A DNA stretch of 64,000 nt from assembly GCF_003217775.1 (NCBI RefSeq), contig NZ_QJVJ01000010.1, positions 62,001-126,000 of the forward strand, in the 5' to 3' direction. Positions within the stretch are counted from its first letter, which is position 1, and each line of letters starts with the position of its first letter. Of this stretch, positions 31,335 through 39,298 are shown one piece after another. The DNA comes from Paenibacillus flagellatus. GTDB lineage: Bacteria > Bacillota > Bacilli > Paenibacillales > NBRC-103111. The notes beneath the pieces were generated by a model. That model ran no database searches and was not told the origin of the DNA. It was given only the letters and a program-made list of their open reading frames with translations. A program made the translations under genes and the position numbers.

Positions 31335-32558
31335 TTGTCCCGAATACGGATCGCGATCGTAACGCCGGGAACGTTCGCCGTGCCGTCGGGCCGCAGCAGC
31401 TCGGTCGAGCTCGTCGCCACGGAAGTGGCGGAACGGCTGGCCGAACGCGCGGACGTGACCGTCGTCGGCAAGAAAACGCGCAAGCAGCCGAGCCGCGAAG
31501 TCCGGCAAGGCGTCCGGTTCGTGCGGCCGCCCGCCAAGACGTATATCGACAAGGTCGGTCGGCTGCTCGCGCGGGAGACGCCGGACGTCATCCAGGTGGA
31601 GAATCGCCCCCGGTACGCCCGCCGGCTCAAGCGGCGATACCCGGACACGCCCGTCGTCCTCAGCTTCCATTCCACCGTATTCATGTCGAAGCCGCACATA
31701 TCCGCGGCCGCGCTCCGCTCCTGTCTGAAGGCGGCGGACGCGGTCGTCGTGAACAGCGCCTTTCTAAGAGAAAGGCTGCTCGCCGCCGACCCGTCGGCCG
31801 AACCGAAAATCGTCGTCAACCATTTGGGCGTCGATACCGGAACGTTCACCTCGCGGTGGACGCCGGAAGCCGAGGCCGAGCGCAACGACATGCTGGGCCG
31901 GCTCGGGCTGCAGGGCAAAAAAATCGTCCTCTACGTAGGCCGGCTCATCCCGTCGAAAGGGGTGCACCATATCGTTCGCGCGATGCCGGCCTTGACGACG
32001 TTCGAGCCGGACGCCGTCCTGCTGGTCGTCGGGAGCGCCTTCTACGGATCCGACCGGACGACGCCGTACGTGCGCAAGCTGCGACGGCTGGCGGCGATCG
32101 TCAAGCCGCACGTCCGCTTCGTGCCGTACGTGCCGCACGGCGAAATCGCCTCCTGGTTCCGGCTGGCGGACGTCGTCGTCGTGCCGTCGGCGAGCCGGGA
32201 GGCGTTCGGCCTCGTCAACGTCGAGGCGATGGCGGCGGGCGTTCCGGTCGTCGCCACGGCGGCCGGCGGCATGACGGAAATAATCGAGCACGGCCGGACG
32301 GGACTGCTCGCGGACCCGAATCGGATCGCCGAGCAGCTCGTGGCGCACGTCGCCGCCGTTCTCGCCGATCCGGACTACGCCCGAAGCTTGGGCGAGAACG
32401 GGCAGCGCCGCGTCCGGGAAAGCTTCGCGTGGACCGCGACGGCGGATCGTCTGCACGAGCTGTACGTCCGGCTGGACGGAGCGGCCCGGGAAGCACGGGC
32501 AGCCCGGGAATCCGGCGAAGCCCGGGAAGCCCGCGAAGAAGACGCGAACCGGGCGTAA
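31335..32558 (+). CDS. GT4-family glycosyltransferase (spore-coat CotSA-like)
   Basis: A 407-residue GT-B glycosyltransferase. The N-terminal domain starts IRIAIVTPGTFAVPSGRSSS, a nucleotide-sugar site reads VLYVGRLIPSKGVHHIVRAM, and the C-terminal signature is SREAFGLVNVEAMAAGVPVVAT (E-x7-E type). The whole is like CotSA-type coat glycosyltransferases of Bacillus. TTG at 31335 follows a perfect AGGAGGTGA. The last 25 residues are a low-complexity tail of AREAR/ESGEAR repeats. It lies in an operon with the L,D-transpeptidase. Confidence 0.88.
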   Translation: MSRIRIAIVTPGTFAVPSGRSSSVELVATEVAERLAERADVTVVGKKTRKQPSREVRQGVRFVRPPAKTYIDKVGRLLARETPDVIQVENRPRYARRLKRRYPDTPVVLSFHSTVFMSKPHISAAALRSCLKAADAVVVNSAFLRERLLAADPSAEPKIVVNHLGVDTGTFTSRWTPEAEAERNDMLGRLGLQGKKIVLYVGRLIPSKGVHHIVRAMPALTTFEPDAVLLVVGSAFYGSDRTTPYVRKLRRLAAIVKPHVRFVPYVPHGEIASWFRLADVVVVPSASREAFGLVNVEAMAAGVPVVATAAGGMTEIIEHGRTGLLADPNRIAEQLVAHVAAVLADPDYARSLGENGQRRVRESFAWTATADRLHELYVRLDGAAREARAARESGEAREAREEDANRA

Positions 32559-32570
32559 CGCGACCAAGCA

Positions 32571-32627
32571 AAATCCCCCGAACGATGCGATTCGGCCTAC
32601 GAGGCTCGTCGCGGTTCGGGGGATTTT
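32571..32627. terminator. Bidirectional terminator between the GT4 gene and cotH
   Basis: AAATCCCCCGAAC (32571-32583) pairs with GTTCGGGGGATTT (32614-32626). T residues follow on both strands. Confidence 0.85.
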
Positions 32628-32650
32628 GGCTTGTCATCGCTCGATCGTCG

Positions 32651-33706
32651 TCACATGTCCTCCAATTCCTTCAAGAGAATGTCCCGGCGTTCCCGGATAT
32701 AATCGCGGATCAGCTCCGGCTCGGAATCGAATACGCGCAGCGGCCACTTGCGCGTATCGTCGTTGTATATGCTCGGCGCGATGCGGCTGTGCATCCGGTT
32801 CACCATCGGCATGATGCGGCTTTCCGTAAACGCGGTTCGCAGCAGCGCCCGCATCAACTCCCGGTACCGCCCGCGCACCGTCTTGTCGGATAGCAGCGCC
32901 TCGGTCAGCGCGTTGTAGCCCGTAATGCGCACGATGTCGCTCGCGCAGCGGCGGCCGTAGCAATTGCGTCCCCACGTCCCCTCGTAGTCCCAAGGAACGA
33001 TACGGTATTTGCCCGTCGGCGCATGTTCGTACAGCGCGTAGTTTTGATCGAAGCCGTCGTAGTTGCCGGTCAAGACCGCTCCCGCCAGCCAGCGCAAATA
33101 GTTGTCGATATCGAGCTTGCGGTTCAAGTAGCGGGATAGCTTGGCTCCGCGGAGCCGGTGAATGGAGCGGATGAACCGCTTCAGCCGCGTGCGGGCCGCC
33201 GCTTTGCCGATGACCAGCCGGTAGCCCTCGAACAGCGTACGCTTGCGCCGGCCCGTCTCCGGACTGATCAGCGAGAAGTTGGCGCTGTCGTTGCTCGCGT
33301 AGACGAGGGAGCGGACCGCGATCTTTCTCCGGCGGAAATAGGCGCGGTTTACCGCCTCGATCAACAAGTACACCCCTTCGCTCCGACCGTTGATGTGAAG
33401 GACGCAATGTCGCGTGAACGGGCTCGGAACCCCGATCGTTTCGAGAAATTGAAACGACAGCGCGTTGCGCATCATCGAAGGATCGTCGTATTCGGCGTTG
33501 AAATGGTACGTTTTGTTGCCGACGCGTATTTCGTACGATTTTTTCGGATAGTCCCTCGTATGTCCTCCCCGATAACGGACGCGAATCGGCACCTTTTTGC
33601 CTTCGTACAGCAGCTGCGCCTTGACGAACGTCCCGTCCCATATATGCTTTTGCATCAGTTTCCGTTCGTAGGCGCCAATGACGATGTCGTATTCGGCCAA
33701 TGCCAT
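32651..33706 (-). CDS. cotH: CotH-family spore coat protein kinase
   Basis: A 351-residue CotH-type kinase, a family that phosphorylates Ser residues of coat proteins CotB and CotG. The ATP-site region RVRYRGGHTRDYPKKSYEI (44-60 area) is followed by EGVYLLIEAVN (110-120), the catalytic-loop-like TGNYDGFDQNY (213-223), and IVPWDYEGTWGRN (236-248), the metal-binding segment. The ATG at 33706 has only a modest site (GGAACGGAC). A sigma-K-like -10 (33769-33777) and a 12-bp hairpin precede it. The basic repeat gene at 33891 and the cotB-like gene at 34628 next door are the likely substrates. Confidence 0.93.
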   Translation of the reverse strand: MALAEYDIVIGAYERKLMQKHIWDGTFVKAQLLYEGKKVPIRVRYRGGHTRDYPKKSYEIRVGNKTYHFNAEYDDPSMMRNALSFQFLETIGVPSPFTRHCVLHINGRSEGVYLLIEAVNRAYFRRRKIAVRSLVYASNDSANFSLISPETGRRKRTLFEGYRLVIGKAAARTRLKRFIRSIHRLRGAKLSRYLNRKLDIDNYLRWLAGAVLTGNYDGFDQNYALYEHAPTGKYRIVPWDYEGTWGRNCYGRRCASDIVRITGYNALTEALLSDKTVRGRYRELMRALLRTAFTESRIMPMVNRMHSRIAPSIYNDDTRKWPLRVFDSEPELIRDYIRERRDILLKELEDM

Positions 33707-33734
33707 AAGTCCGTTCCGCCTTTCGTACCAGTCG

Positions 33735-33777
33735 AACAGCCTACCCGTATGGGTAGGCTGTTGTGGAATACGATATG
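33735..33777 (-). promoter_or_regulatory. Sigma-K-like -10 and 5'-end hairpin of cotH
   Basis: On the minus strand CATATCGTA (33777-33769) matches CATANNNTA; no AC at -35. The predicted start point (about 33762) coincides with the first base of a perfect 12-bp hairpin, AACAGCCTACCC / GGGTAGGCTGTT with loop of four (33735-33762). The cotH mRNA would thus begin with a stem-loop. Confidence 0.45.
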
Positions 33778-33890
33778 CGGAGGATGCGATGAGCGCGACG
33801 GCAGGCGCCCGGTTCTCTTCATGTTTGGCTGTCTCTATCGTTTGTTTCCTGAACGAGGGTTATGCAGACTTGGCGGCCGCTTCGGGTGCC

Positions 33891-34250
33891 TCAGATGCAG
33901 CGGTTGCAGCGGTTACCGTGAGATCCTTTCGTACCGCGAGCGCCTCTTGTGCCATGGGTACCTTTCGTACAGCGAGTGCCCCTGGTGCCATGGGTACCTT
34001 TCGTACCGCGAGTGCCTTTGGTGCCATGGGTACCTTTCGTACCGCGAGTGCCTTTGGTGCCGCGGGTACCTTTCGTACCGCGGGTGCCTTTGGTGCCTTT
34101 GGTGCCGTGAGTACCGCGAGTGCCGTGAGAGCCGTGAGAGCCGTGCGTGCAGCGAGCTCCGCCGGAACCGTGGCTGCCGCCGTGGCCCCGTTTGCATACT
34201 TCGACCGCCGGTTCCCATTCATACAAAAGATCGGGAATTGGTTGCGCCAT
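33891..34250 (-). CDS. Small collagen-like Gly-Thr-X repeat protein, probable coat protein
   Basis: A 119-residue protein. MAQPIPDLLYEWEPAVEVCKRG is followed by about 30 Gly-X-Y triplets, chiefly GTK, GTR and GTH, ending with a Cys/Asn/Arg-rich tail (NRCNRCI). The regular Gly every third residue could allow a collagen triple helix, but Thr fills the X position instead of Pro. The repeat is strongly basic and rich in hydroxyl residues, the same chemistry as the repeats of CotG beside cotH in Bacillus. ATG at 34250 follows GGAGGAG. A sigma-K/E-like promoter is upstream. It lies on the same strand as cotH, upstream of it. Confidence 0.8.
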   Translation of the reverse strand: MAQPIPDLLYEWEPAVEVCKRGHGGSHGSGGARCTHGSHGSHGTRGTHGTKGTKGTRGTKGTRGTKGTRGTKGTHGTKGTRGTKGTHGTRGTRCTKGTHGTRGARGTKGSHGNRCNRCI

Positions 34251-34283
34251 CGATGCTTCTCCTCCTCTCTTGCAAGGATAGTA

Positions 34284-34312
34284 AAGTGTATGACCTGTCC
34301 GCCGATTCGGTT
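34284..34312 (-). promoter_or_regulatory. Sporulation promoter of the collagen-like gene
   Basis: On the minus strand AACC (34312-34309), 16 bases, CATACACTT (34292-34284). The -10 matches sigma-K CATANNNTA at all but the last base, and its first eight bases match sigma-E CATACANT fully. Mother-cell expression is the shared reading. The 377-base gap up to the cotB-like gene also contains AATACATT (34474-34481), a near match to a sigma-E -10 facing cotB, without a clear -35. Confidence 0.5.
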
Positions 34313-34627
34313 CTGGTTATCCGTTGATAGAAACGAAAAATGGTAGAATGCCGCCCGGTCATTGGGACTTGGCGTGCAAACGAATCTACCGGATATATGA
34401 ACCTTCCCGACACGAGTGGAAATATGGAAGAAATAGTTGTACAACCAGTACTTCTCCTTGCCGGACACATATGAATACATTACGGAAGAACTTTAAGGAC
34501 GAACAGGAGGGGACGCCGGCGGAACGCCCGGTTTGGAATCGTCGATCGAAGGTTTGCCCGAATCGATCGAAAGAGTTGCAAGACTAGCAAGTTCCTTAAG
34601 ACAACAAGATGAGAGGAGCAACCCGCG

Positions 34628-35275
34628 ATGGCAGCGAATTACACGGGATACTTGATGTATTTGGTAGGAAGAGAGGTTCGCATCAACCGGGGCGGCCCCG
34701 ATGCGATTACGGGACGACTCGTGGCGGTGCAGTCCGATTATTTGGTATTGAGAACGAACGAAGGCATCGTATATGTCAACGCGACGCACGTCAAAAGCAT
34801 CAGCGAGACGAATAAATCGGGAGGCCGCAGCGGCTCCGGCTCGCGCATCATTCATGCGTACAGCTTCAGCGATCTGCTCCAGCGTCTCCGTTACCAGAAC
34901 ATCCAAATCAACCGCGGCGGACCGGAGAAAATCGAAGGATACGTCGCCGACGTCGGCCGCGACTACTTGCTGCTGTTGGTGAAAGAAGAGGTCGTCCGCA
35001 TCCCGGTGTTCCACATCAAGTCGGTGAGCCTGAGCGTCCGCGGCGGCCGAAGCGGGGGCAGCCAAAGCGGAGGCAGCCAGAGCGGCGGGAACAAAAGCGG
35101 CGGCAATAAGAGCGGCAGCAACAAAAGCGGCAACAAGAGCGGGAACAAAAGCGGCAACAAGAGCGGCCACAAAAGCGGCAACAAAAGCCATGCGCGCAAC
35201 AACGCGCTTGTCCGCAACCTGCTTCGCAAACGTCTCGCCTCCGTTCGCAAATCGCGTAAACCGTCCGGCAAATAA
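34628..35275 (+). CDS. cotB: CotB-like spore coat protein
   Basis: A 215-residue protein with two CotB-type Sm-like units: residues about 8-58 (VREVRINRGGPDAITGRLVA ... THVKSISE) and 78-138 (IQINRGGPEKIEGYVAD ... FHIKSVSLS). The RGGP and H-(V/I)-K-S signatures match Bacillus CotB closely, which has three units. The C-terminal third is a basic Ser/Gly repeat (SGGNKSG, SGNKSG, SGHKSG), ending LRKRLASVRKSRKPSGK; Ser next to Lys is what CotH phosphorylates. AGAGGAG precedes the ATG. I infer it is a CotH substrate on the outer coat. Confidence 0.88.
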   Translation: MAANYTGYLMYLVGREVRINRGGPDAITGRLVAVQSDYLVLRTNEGIVYVNATHVKSISETNKSGGRSGSGSRIIHAYSFSDLLQRLRYQNIQINRGGPEKIEGYVADVGRDYLLLLVKEEVVRIPVFHIKSVSLSVRGGRSGGSQSGGSQSGGNKSGGNKSGSNKSGNKSGNKSGNKSGHKSGNKSHARNNALVRNLLRKRLASVRKSRKPSGK

Positions 35276-35319
35276 AAGGAGCCGAACCGCGGAGAACGCC
35301 GATAAGGGGGGAGGAACAG

Positions 35320-35463
35320 ATGGTCGTCTTTCTCGTCATCACCGCAGCAGGGATCGCGCTATATCGGATCGTAAAGCCCGGGCCCCCGCAATCGGCGGAC
35401 GCCGAGCCGGTACGGGGAACGGAGCTTCTCCCGTTCGGTACCGAGGTGAAGTCCAATGCCTGA
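35320..35463 (+). CDS. 47-residue single-span membrane peptide overlapping the permease gene
   Basis: The frame starts MVVFLVITAAGIALYRIVK (one membrane helix) and ends with a polar tail FGTEVKSNA. GGGGGGAGGA precedes the ATG. Its stop overlaps the first codons of the permease gene by 8 bases, so the two are translationally coupled and may form a complex. No family is recognised. Confidence 0.65.
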   Translation: MVVFLVITAAGIALYRIVKPGPPQSADAEPVRGTELLPFGTEVKSNA

Positions 35464-36874
35464 CTATGCCATATGGCTGACGCTCGGCGTCTTCGCGGTG
35501 ACGGTGGTCCTGATGACGGTGCGACCGGGCGGCATGAACGAAGCGATTCCGACGGCGCTCGGCGGAGCGGTCCTGCTCGCGGCGGGGATCGTCCCGCTCG
35601 CGAAGCTGGCGGACGTGTTCGAAGTCGCCGGAGGCGCAGCCTTCACGATTTTGTCGGCCGTTCTGATGGCGATCGTGTTGGACGGCATCGGCGGTTTTCG
35701 GTGGGTTGCAGGCAACCTGGCGTATCGCGCCCAAGGATCGGGCTATCGGCTTTATTGGCTCGTCGTCCTGTTCTGCTTTGCGATGACTTTGTTTTTCAAC
35801 AACGACGGAAGCATTCTCGTGACGACCCCGGTCATTATCCGGTTATGCGGCATGCTCGAACTGGACATGCGGCAGAAGATCCCTTACCTGCTTTCGGGGG
35901 CGCTGGTCGCTACGGCGTCGAGCGCCCCGATCGGGGTAGGCAGCTTGACGAACGTCATGTCGCTCCATTACGCCGGGCTCGATCTCGACCGGTATACGGC
36001 GTATATGCTCGTACCTTCCGTCCTCGCCATCGCGGCGATCGCGGGCACGCTTCTCGTCTGCTTCCGGCACGATATTCCGCGTTCCGTCGCCACGTTTCCG
36101 GGAGGACCGCCGACGGCGGAAAAGGTGCCTTACGGCTACCACAGCCGCATGCTCGTGGACCGGCTCGCGGACTGCCGCGAAACGACGACGCGCACGCCGC
36201 TCCATGCGCATCCGCTCCCATCCGGGAACCATTCGTTCGTCGACTGGAGACGGTTTCGGTATTGCATCGCGACGGTCGTCTTGTTCCGGGCGGGACTGTT
36301 TTTGGCGGAGGACGTCGGGATCGCCGCCGAGCTGCTGGCCCTGTGCGGCGTTCTGGCTCTGCTGGCCGCTCGCTTTTACCGGATCGGCACGGGGATAGGG
36401 GACGTTTTCGCCAGGATGTCGTGGCACGTGCTCCTGCTCGCCTTCGGCATCGCGATTATCGTCGAGGCGTTTCGCGACGCGGGAGCCGTTGCGATGCTGG
36501 CCGACCGGCTGGCGCCATATGCGAACGCCGGAGACGGACAGGCCGTCGCGGCTGCGGGCTTGACGCTTGCCGCGCTGTCGAGCGCCCTCCATCAGCTGCC
36601 GTCCGTCCTGATCGGCGCGATGTCGATGGCGGAGATGGGGTTGGACCCGCAGACGATGCAGCTCGCCTATTTCGCCGGCATGATCGGAAGCGGCATCGGG
36701 TCGCTGCTGACTCCGGCGGGAACGCTGGCTATGCTTCTGTGGATGTCCTTACTGCGCAAGCACCAAATCGCTTTTACCTGGAAGGCCTATATCAAAACGT
36801 CGATCGTCGTCATTCCCGTCGGGCTGCTCGTCGGCCTGTGCAGCTTGTACGGCTGGGCGAAGCTGATCGCCTGA
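35456..36874 (+). CDS. ArsB/NhaD-type ion-transporter-superfamily permease
   Basis: A 472-residue permease with about eleven membrane segments. FFNNDGSILVTTPVIIRLC and ALHQLPSVLIGAMSM are the two conserved loops with helix breaks, and SSAPIGVGSLTNVMS and MIGSGIGSLLTPAGTLAML are typical of ArsB/NhaD transporters. A His-rich loop (TPLHAHPLPSGNH, about 245) lies mid-protein. No arsR, arsC or arsenic genes are nearby. The neighbours are coat genes, so transport of an anion or metal during sporulation is conceivable, but the substrate is unknown. Confidence 0.82.
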   Translation: MPDYAIWLTLGVFAVTVVLMTVRPGGMNEAIPTALGGAVLLAAGIVPLAKLADVFEVAGGAAFTILSAVLMAIVLDGIGGFRWVAGNLAYRAQGSGYRLYWLVVLFCFAMTLFFNNDGSILVTTPVIIRLCGMLELDMRQKIPYLLSGALVATASSAPIGVGSLTNVMSLHYAGLDLDRYTAYMLVPSVLAIAAIAGTLLVCFRHDIPRSVATFPGGPPTAEKVPYGYHSRMLVDRLADCRETTTRTPLHAHPLPSGNHSFVDWRRFRYCIATVVLFRAGLFLAEDVGIAAELLALCGVLALLAARFYRIGTGIGDVFARMSWHVLLLAFGIAIIVEAFRDAGAVAMLADRLAPYANAGDGQAVAAAGLTLAALSSALHQLPSVLIGAMSMAEMGLDPQTMQLAYFAGMIGSGIGSLLTPAGTLAMLLWMSLLRKHQIAFTWKAYIKTSIVVIPVGLLVGLCSLYGWAKLIA

Positions 36875-36887
36875 AAGGAGGTATTCC

Positions 36888-37556
36888 ATGAGCCTGTTGA
36901 ACCCCATGCTCGGAAGTCGGATCAAGATCGAAATATCCGGGCGCTTCCTGCCGATCCGGGGCACGCTGATCGATATCGGAACCGACATCATCGTCGTGAA
37001 CAACGGAACGCAATATTTGTACTTGCCGGTGCTGCATATCCAGAAGCTGGAGCCGGACGATTCGCTCGAGACGATCGCAGCCGCAGGCGGCGATCAGGAG
37101 CAAATGTTCGACCATACCGATATTTCGTACCGGAAAATATTGATGAACGCCAAAGGGATTTTCACCGAAGTCGGCATTACGGGCTTCCAGTCGCTGCACG
37201 GATATATTACGAGCATCATGAACGACTACTTCGTGTTCTTCTCTCCGGTGTACCGGACGGTGTACGTCTCGCTCCAGCATGTGAAGCTCATTATCCCGTA
37301 TGCGCCGAACCGGACGCCCTATTACTTGAGCCGGGAACGGTTTCCGCTTCAGCCGCCCGGCATCACGCTCGCGCGGACGTTCGACCAGCAGATGAAGAAG
37401 CTGGAAGGGGAGCTGATCGCGCTCGACCTCGGCGAAAGCCCGTCCAAAATCGGACTGTTGAAATCGGTCGACAATCGGCTCGTCGAGCTGGTCGGAGCGA
37501 ACGGCCAGCATCTGTACATGCACGGCGAACACGTCAAAACGATACACGTCCCGTAA
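36888..37556 (+). CDS. Triple Sm-like barrel protein (DUF2642/CotB-related)
   Basis: A 222-residue protein without signal or membrane segment. I see three Sm-like units of 55-60 residues, each ending with H-(V/I)-x-x-(I/L): LHIQKLEP, QHVKLIIP and EHVKTIHVP. The first, GSRIKIEISGRFLPIRGTLIDIGTDIIVV (in parts), is most typical. Its organisation resembles CotB and the DUF2642 coat-linked family but lacks RGGP and the Ser/Lys tail. AGGAGG precedes the ATG, 13 bases after the permease gene. Probably a spore-coat component. Confidence 0.75.
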   Translation: MSLLNPMLGSRIKIEISGRFLPIRGTLIDIGTDIIVVNNGTQYLYLPVLHIQKLEPDDSLETIAAAGGDQEQMFDHTDISYRKILMNAKGIFTEVGITGFQSLHGYITSIMNDYFVFFSPVYRTVYVSLQHVKLIIPYAPNRTPYYLSRERFPLQPPGITLARTFDQQMKKLEGELIALDLGESPSKIGLLKSVDNRLVELVGANGQHLYMHGEHVKTIHVP

Positions 37557-37565
37557 CGACGGGCG

Positions 37566-37591
37566 AAGAGTCCTCTCCGGAGGGCTCTTTT
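37566..37591 (+). terminator. Intrinsic terminator after the Sm-like gene
   Basis: AAGAG...CTCTT with inner CCTC/GAGG pairing and a TTTTG end. Confidence 0.7.
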
Positions 37592-37664
37592 GTTTCTACA
37601 TAAAGGGCCGCAAAGCCCGCCCCTTGCAAATTGGCGTTTTGGCGGATTTTAATCAAATTTTCCC

Positions 37665-37818
37665 TTCACAGCGTAACAATGTTATGCTAAATTAAGTAGG
37701 CGAGGAGGTACCGAAGCGGGAGCCGTTGATTGGGAGTCGTGTTATAGCAGCTGAATCCGATCGGTTGGCGCAACATTCGGTTGCCCGAGAACGGTTAGAA
37801 TCTCGTAACACTGTTTTA
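37665..37818 (+). promoter_or_regulatory. Promoter and repeated dyad upstream of the MFS pump
   Basis: TTCACA (37665-37670), 17 bases, TAAATT (37688-37693) form a fair promoter. The spacer holds the perfect dyad TAACAATGTTA (37674-37684), and a degenerate second copy, GTAACACTGTTTTA, lies at 37805-37818. The remaining part of this 348-base gap (37557-37904) has no gene I can support; a very short TTG-started frame near 37727 might be a leader peptide but is weak. Confidence 0.5.
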
Positions 37819-37904
37819 TCATAAGAAAGAATAAGATTGCGGCGCTCCGCCGGTCGTCTCCGTCCGGTCAGATCGCCGTTCGAAAAGCAGGAGGTCGAGC
37901 CATT

Positions 37905-39179
37905 TTGGAAATGCAGCAAAAGGGAGGCGCAGCTCCCAGTCTTTTTCGCAACGGTTTTTTGCAGACGATCTTGTTGTCCAACGTGCTGCTGCAAATCGGC
38001 ATATGGGTGCGCAACTTCGCCATACTTCTCTACGTCTCGGAAACGACGGCCAAAGATCCGTACGCCATCTCGCTTATCAGCGTCGCGGAGTTCGCCCCCA
38101 TCTTCGTATTCTCGTTTATCGGAGGCACGTTCGCCGATCGCTGGCGGCCGAAGCGAACGATGGTCTGGTGCGATCTGTTGTCCGCCGTATCGGTGTTCGC
38201 CGTGCTGCTGACGATCCATTTCGGTTCGTGGCACTTCGTCTACCTGGTTACGTTTATTTCGGCCATTCTGTCGCAGTTCTCGCAGCCTTCGGGCATGCGG
38301 CTGTTCAAGCGTCACGTTCCGGAGGAGCAGCTGCAGCAAGGGATGGCGCTGTTCCAGTCGATGATGGCGATCTTCATGGTGCTCGGGCCGATGCTCGGCA
38401 CGTTCGTATACAGCACGTTCGGGTTGGAGACGTCGATTGCGGTTATGGGCGTCGTGTTCCTGCTTTCCGCGCTCGTCCTCGTCCGTTTGCCCAAGGATGA
38501 GCAGGAGCCGCGTACGGAGGAGGGCAAGGGCCAATTCCGCCGGGAGTTCGTCGAAGGCTTCCGGTACGTCTGGCATAGTCCGGTGCTGCGGATGCTCGGG
38601 GCCGCCTTCATTCTCGCGGGCCTCGCCGTCGGCGTCGCCCAAGCGCTCGGCTTGTTCGTCGTCACGGAGCGGCTCGGCAAAACCGAGGAGTTTCTGCAGT
38701 ACATGCTGATGGTGAACGGGGCCGCCATGCTGATCGGCGGGGGCATCGTGGCCGTCTTCGCCAAGCGCGTCGCGCCGCAAATTTTGCTCGCCATCGGCAT
38801 GGTGGTCGGCGCCGTGTGCACGATTCTGGTCGGCTATTCGACGAGCGTGCCGGTTACGCTGGTCGTCCAGTTCGTGAACGGTCTCGTCTTCCCGTGCATC
38901 CATATCGGCATCAGCACGATGATTTTGCAATGGTCGCACGCCTCCATCGTCGGCCGGGTGAACGGGGTGCTCAATCCGATGTTCGTCGGGATGATGGTCG
39001 TCTCCATGTCGCTCGCCGGTCCGCTGAAGGACGCGTTCTCGCTCGTCTCGATTTACGTCGGCTCGGGCCTGTTGTTTTTGTTCGGCGCCTTGATGATGAT
39101 TCCGATCATGGGCCATAAAGCGCCGGAAAAGGCGCAGGCGGCCGCACCCGCACCCGCGGCCGTCCGAACGGAGCCGTAA
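37905..39179 (+). CDS. MFS efflux transporter (MFS_3/macrolide-efflux-like)
   Basis: A 424-residue transporter with twelve membrane segments. SNVLLQIGIWVRNFAILLYV, GGTFADRWRPKRTMVWCDLLSA (loop 2-3 motif) and SQPSGMRLFKRHVPEEQLQQ belong to the MFS_3 group, which holds macrolide pumps and enterobactin exporters. TTG at 37905 follows AGGAGG at 10 bases; ATG at 37911 is too far. Substrate unknown. Dyads upstream suggest repression by a factor encoded elsewhere. Confidence 0.88.
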   Translation: MEMQQKGGAAPSLFRNGFLQTILLSNVLLQIGIWVRNFAILLYVSETTAKDPYAISLISVAEFAPIFVFSFIGGTFADRWRPKRTMVWCDLLSAVSVFAVLLTIHFGSWHFVYLVTFISAILSQFSQPSGMRLFKRHVPEEQLQQGMALFQSMMAIFMVLGPMLGTFVYSTFGLETSIAVMGVVFLLSALVLVRLPKDEQEPRTEEGKGQFRREFVEGFRYVWHSPVLRMLGAAFILAGLAVGVAQALGLFVVTERLGKTEEFLQYMLMVNGAAMLIGGGIVAVFAKRVAPQILLAIGMVVGAVCTILVGYSTSVPVTLVVQFVNGLVFPCIHIGISTMILQWSHASIVGRVNGVLNPMFVGMMVVSMSLAGPLKDAFSLVSIYVGSGLLFLFGALMMIPIMGHKAPEKAQAAAPAPAAVRTEP

Positions 39180-39183
39180 CGGC

Positions 39184-39223
39184 AAGCCGGTCCCTCTTCC
39201 AAGAGGCGACCGGCTTTTTTTTT
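39184..39223 (+). terminator. Strong terminator of the MFS gene
   Basis: AAGCCGGTC (39184-39192) pairs with GACCGGCTT (39208-39216), inner CTCTT/AAGAG, then nine T. Confidence 0.92.
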
Positions 39224-39298
39224 GTTGTCGGGCCGGTCCCGATCCGGTTCGCGCCGGATGAGGGAATTGGGCGCGCAGATCAATTCGCGGGCGGTTGT

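Noticed and set aside
33678-34346. Plus-strand frame of Thr/Ala/Ser repeats opposite the collagen-like gene
   Set aside because: Only the minus frame has a ribosome site, a sporulation promoter and Gly at every third residue.
34324-34587. An 87-codon plus frame upstream of cotB
   Set aside because: No ribosome site, no recognisable composition, and it overlaps the divergent promoter region.
35456-36874. Arsenite efflux (arsB) operon
   Set aside because: Only the fold matches; no arsR, arsC or arsA is near and the neighbours are coat-type genes.
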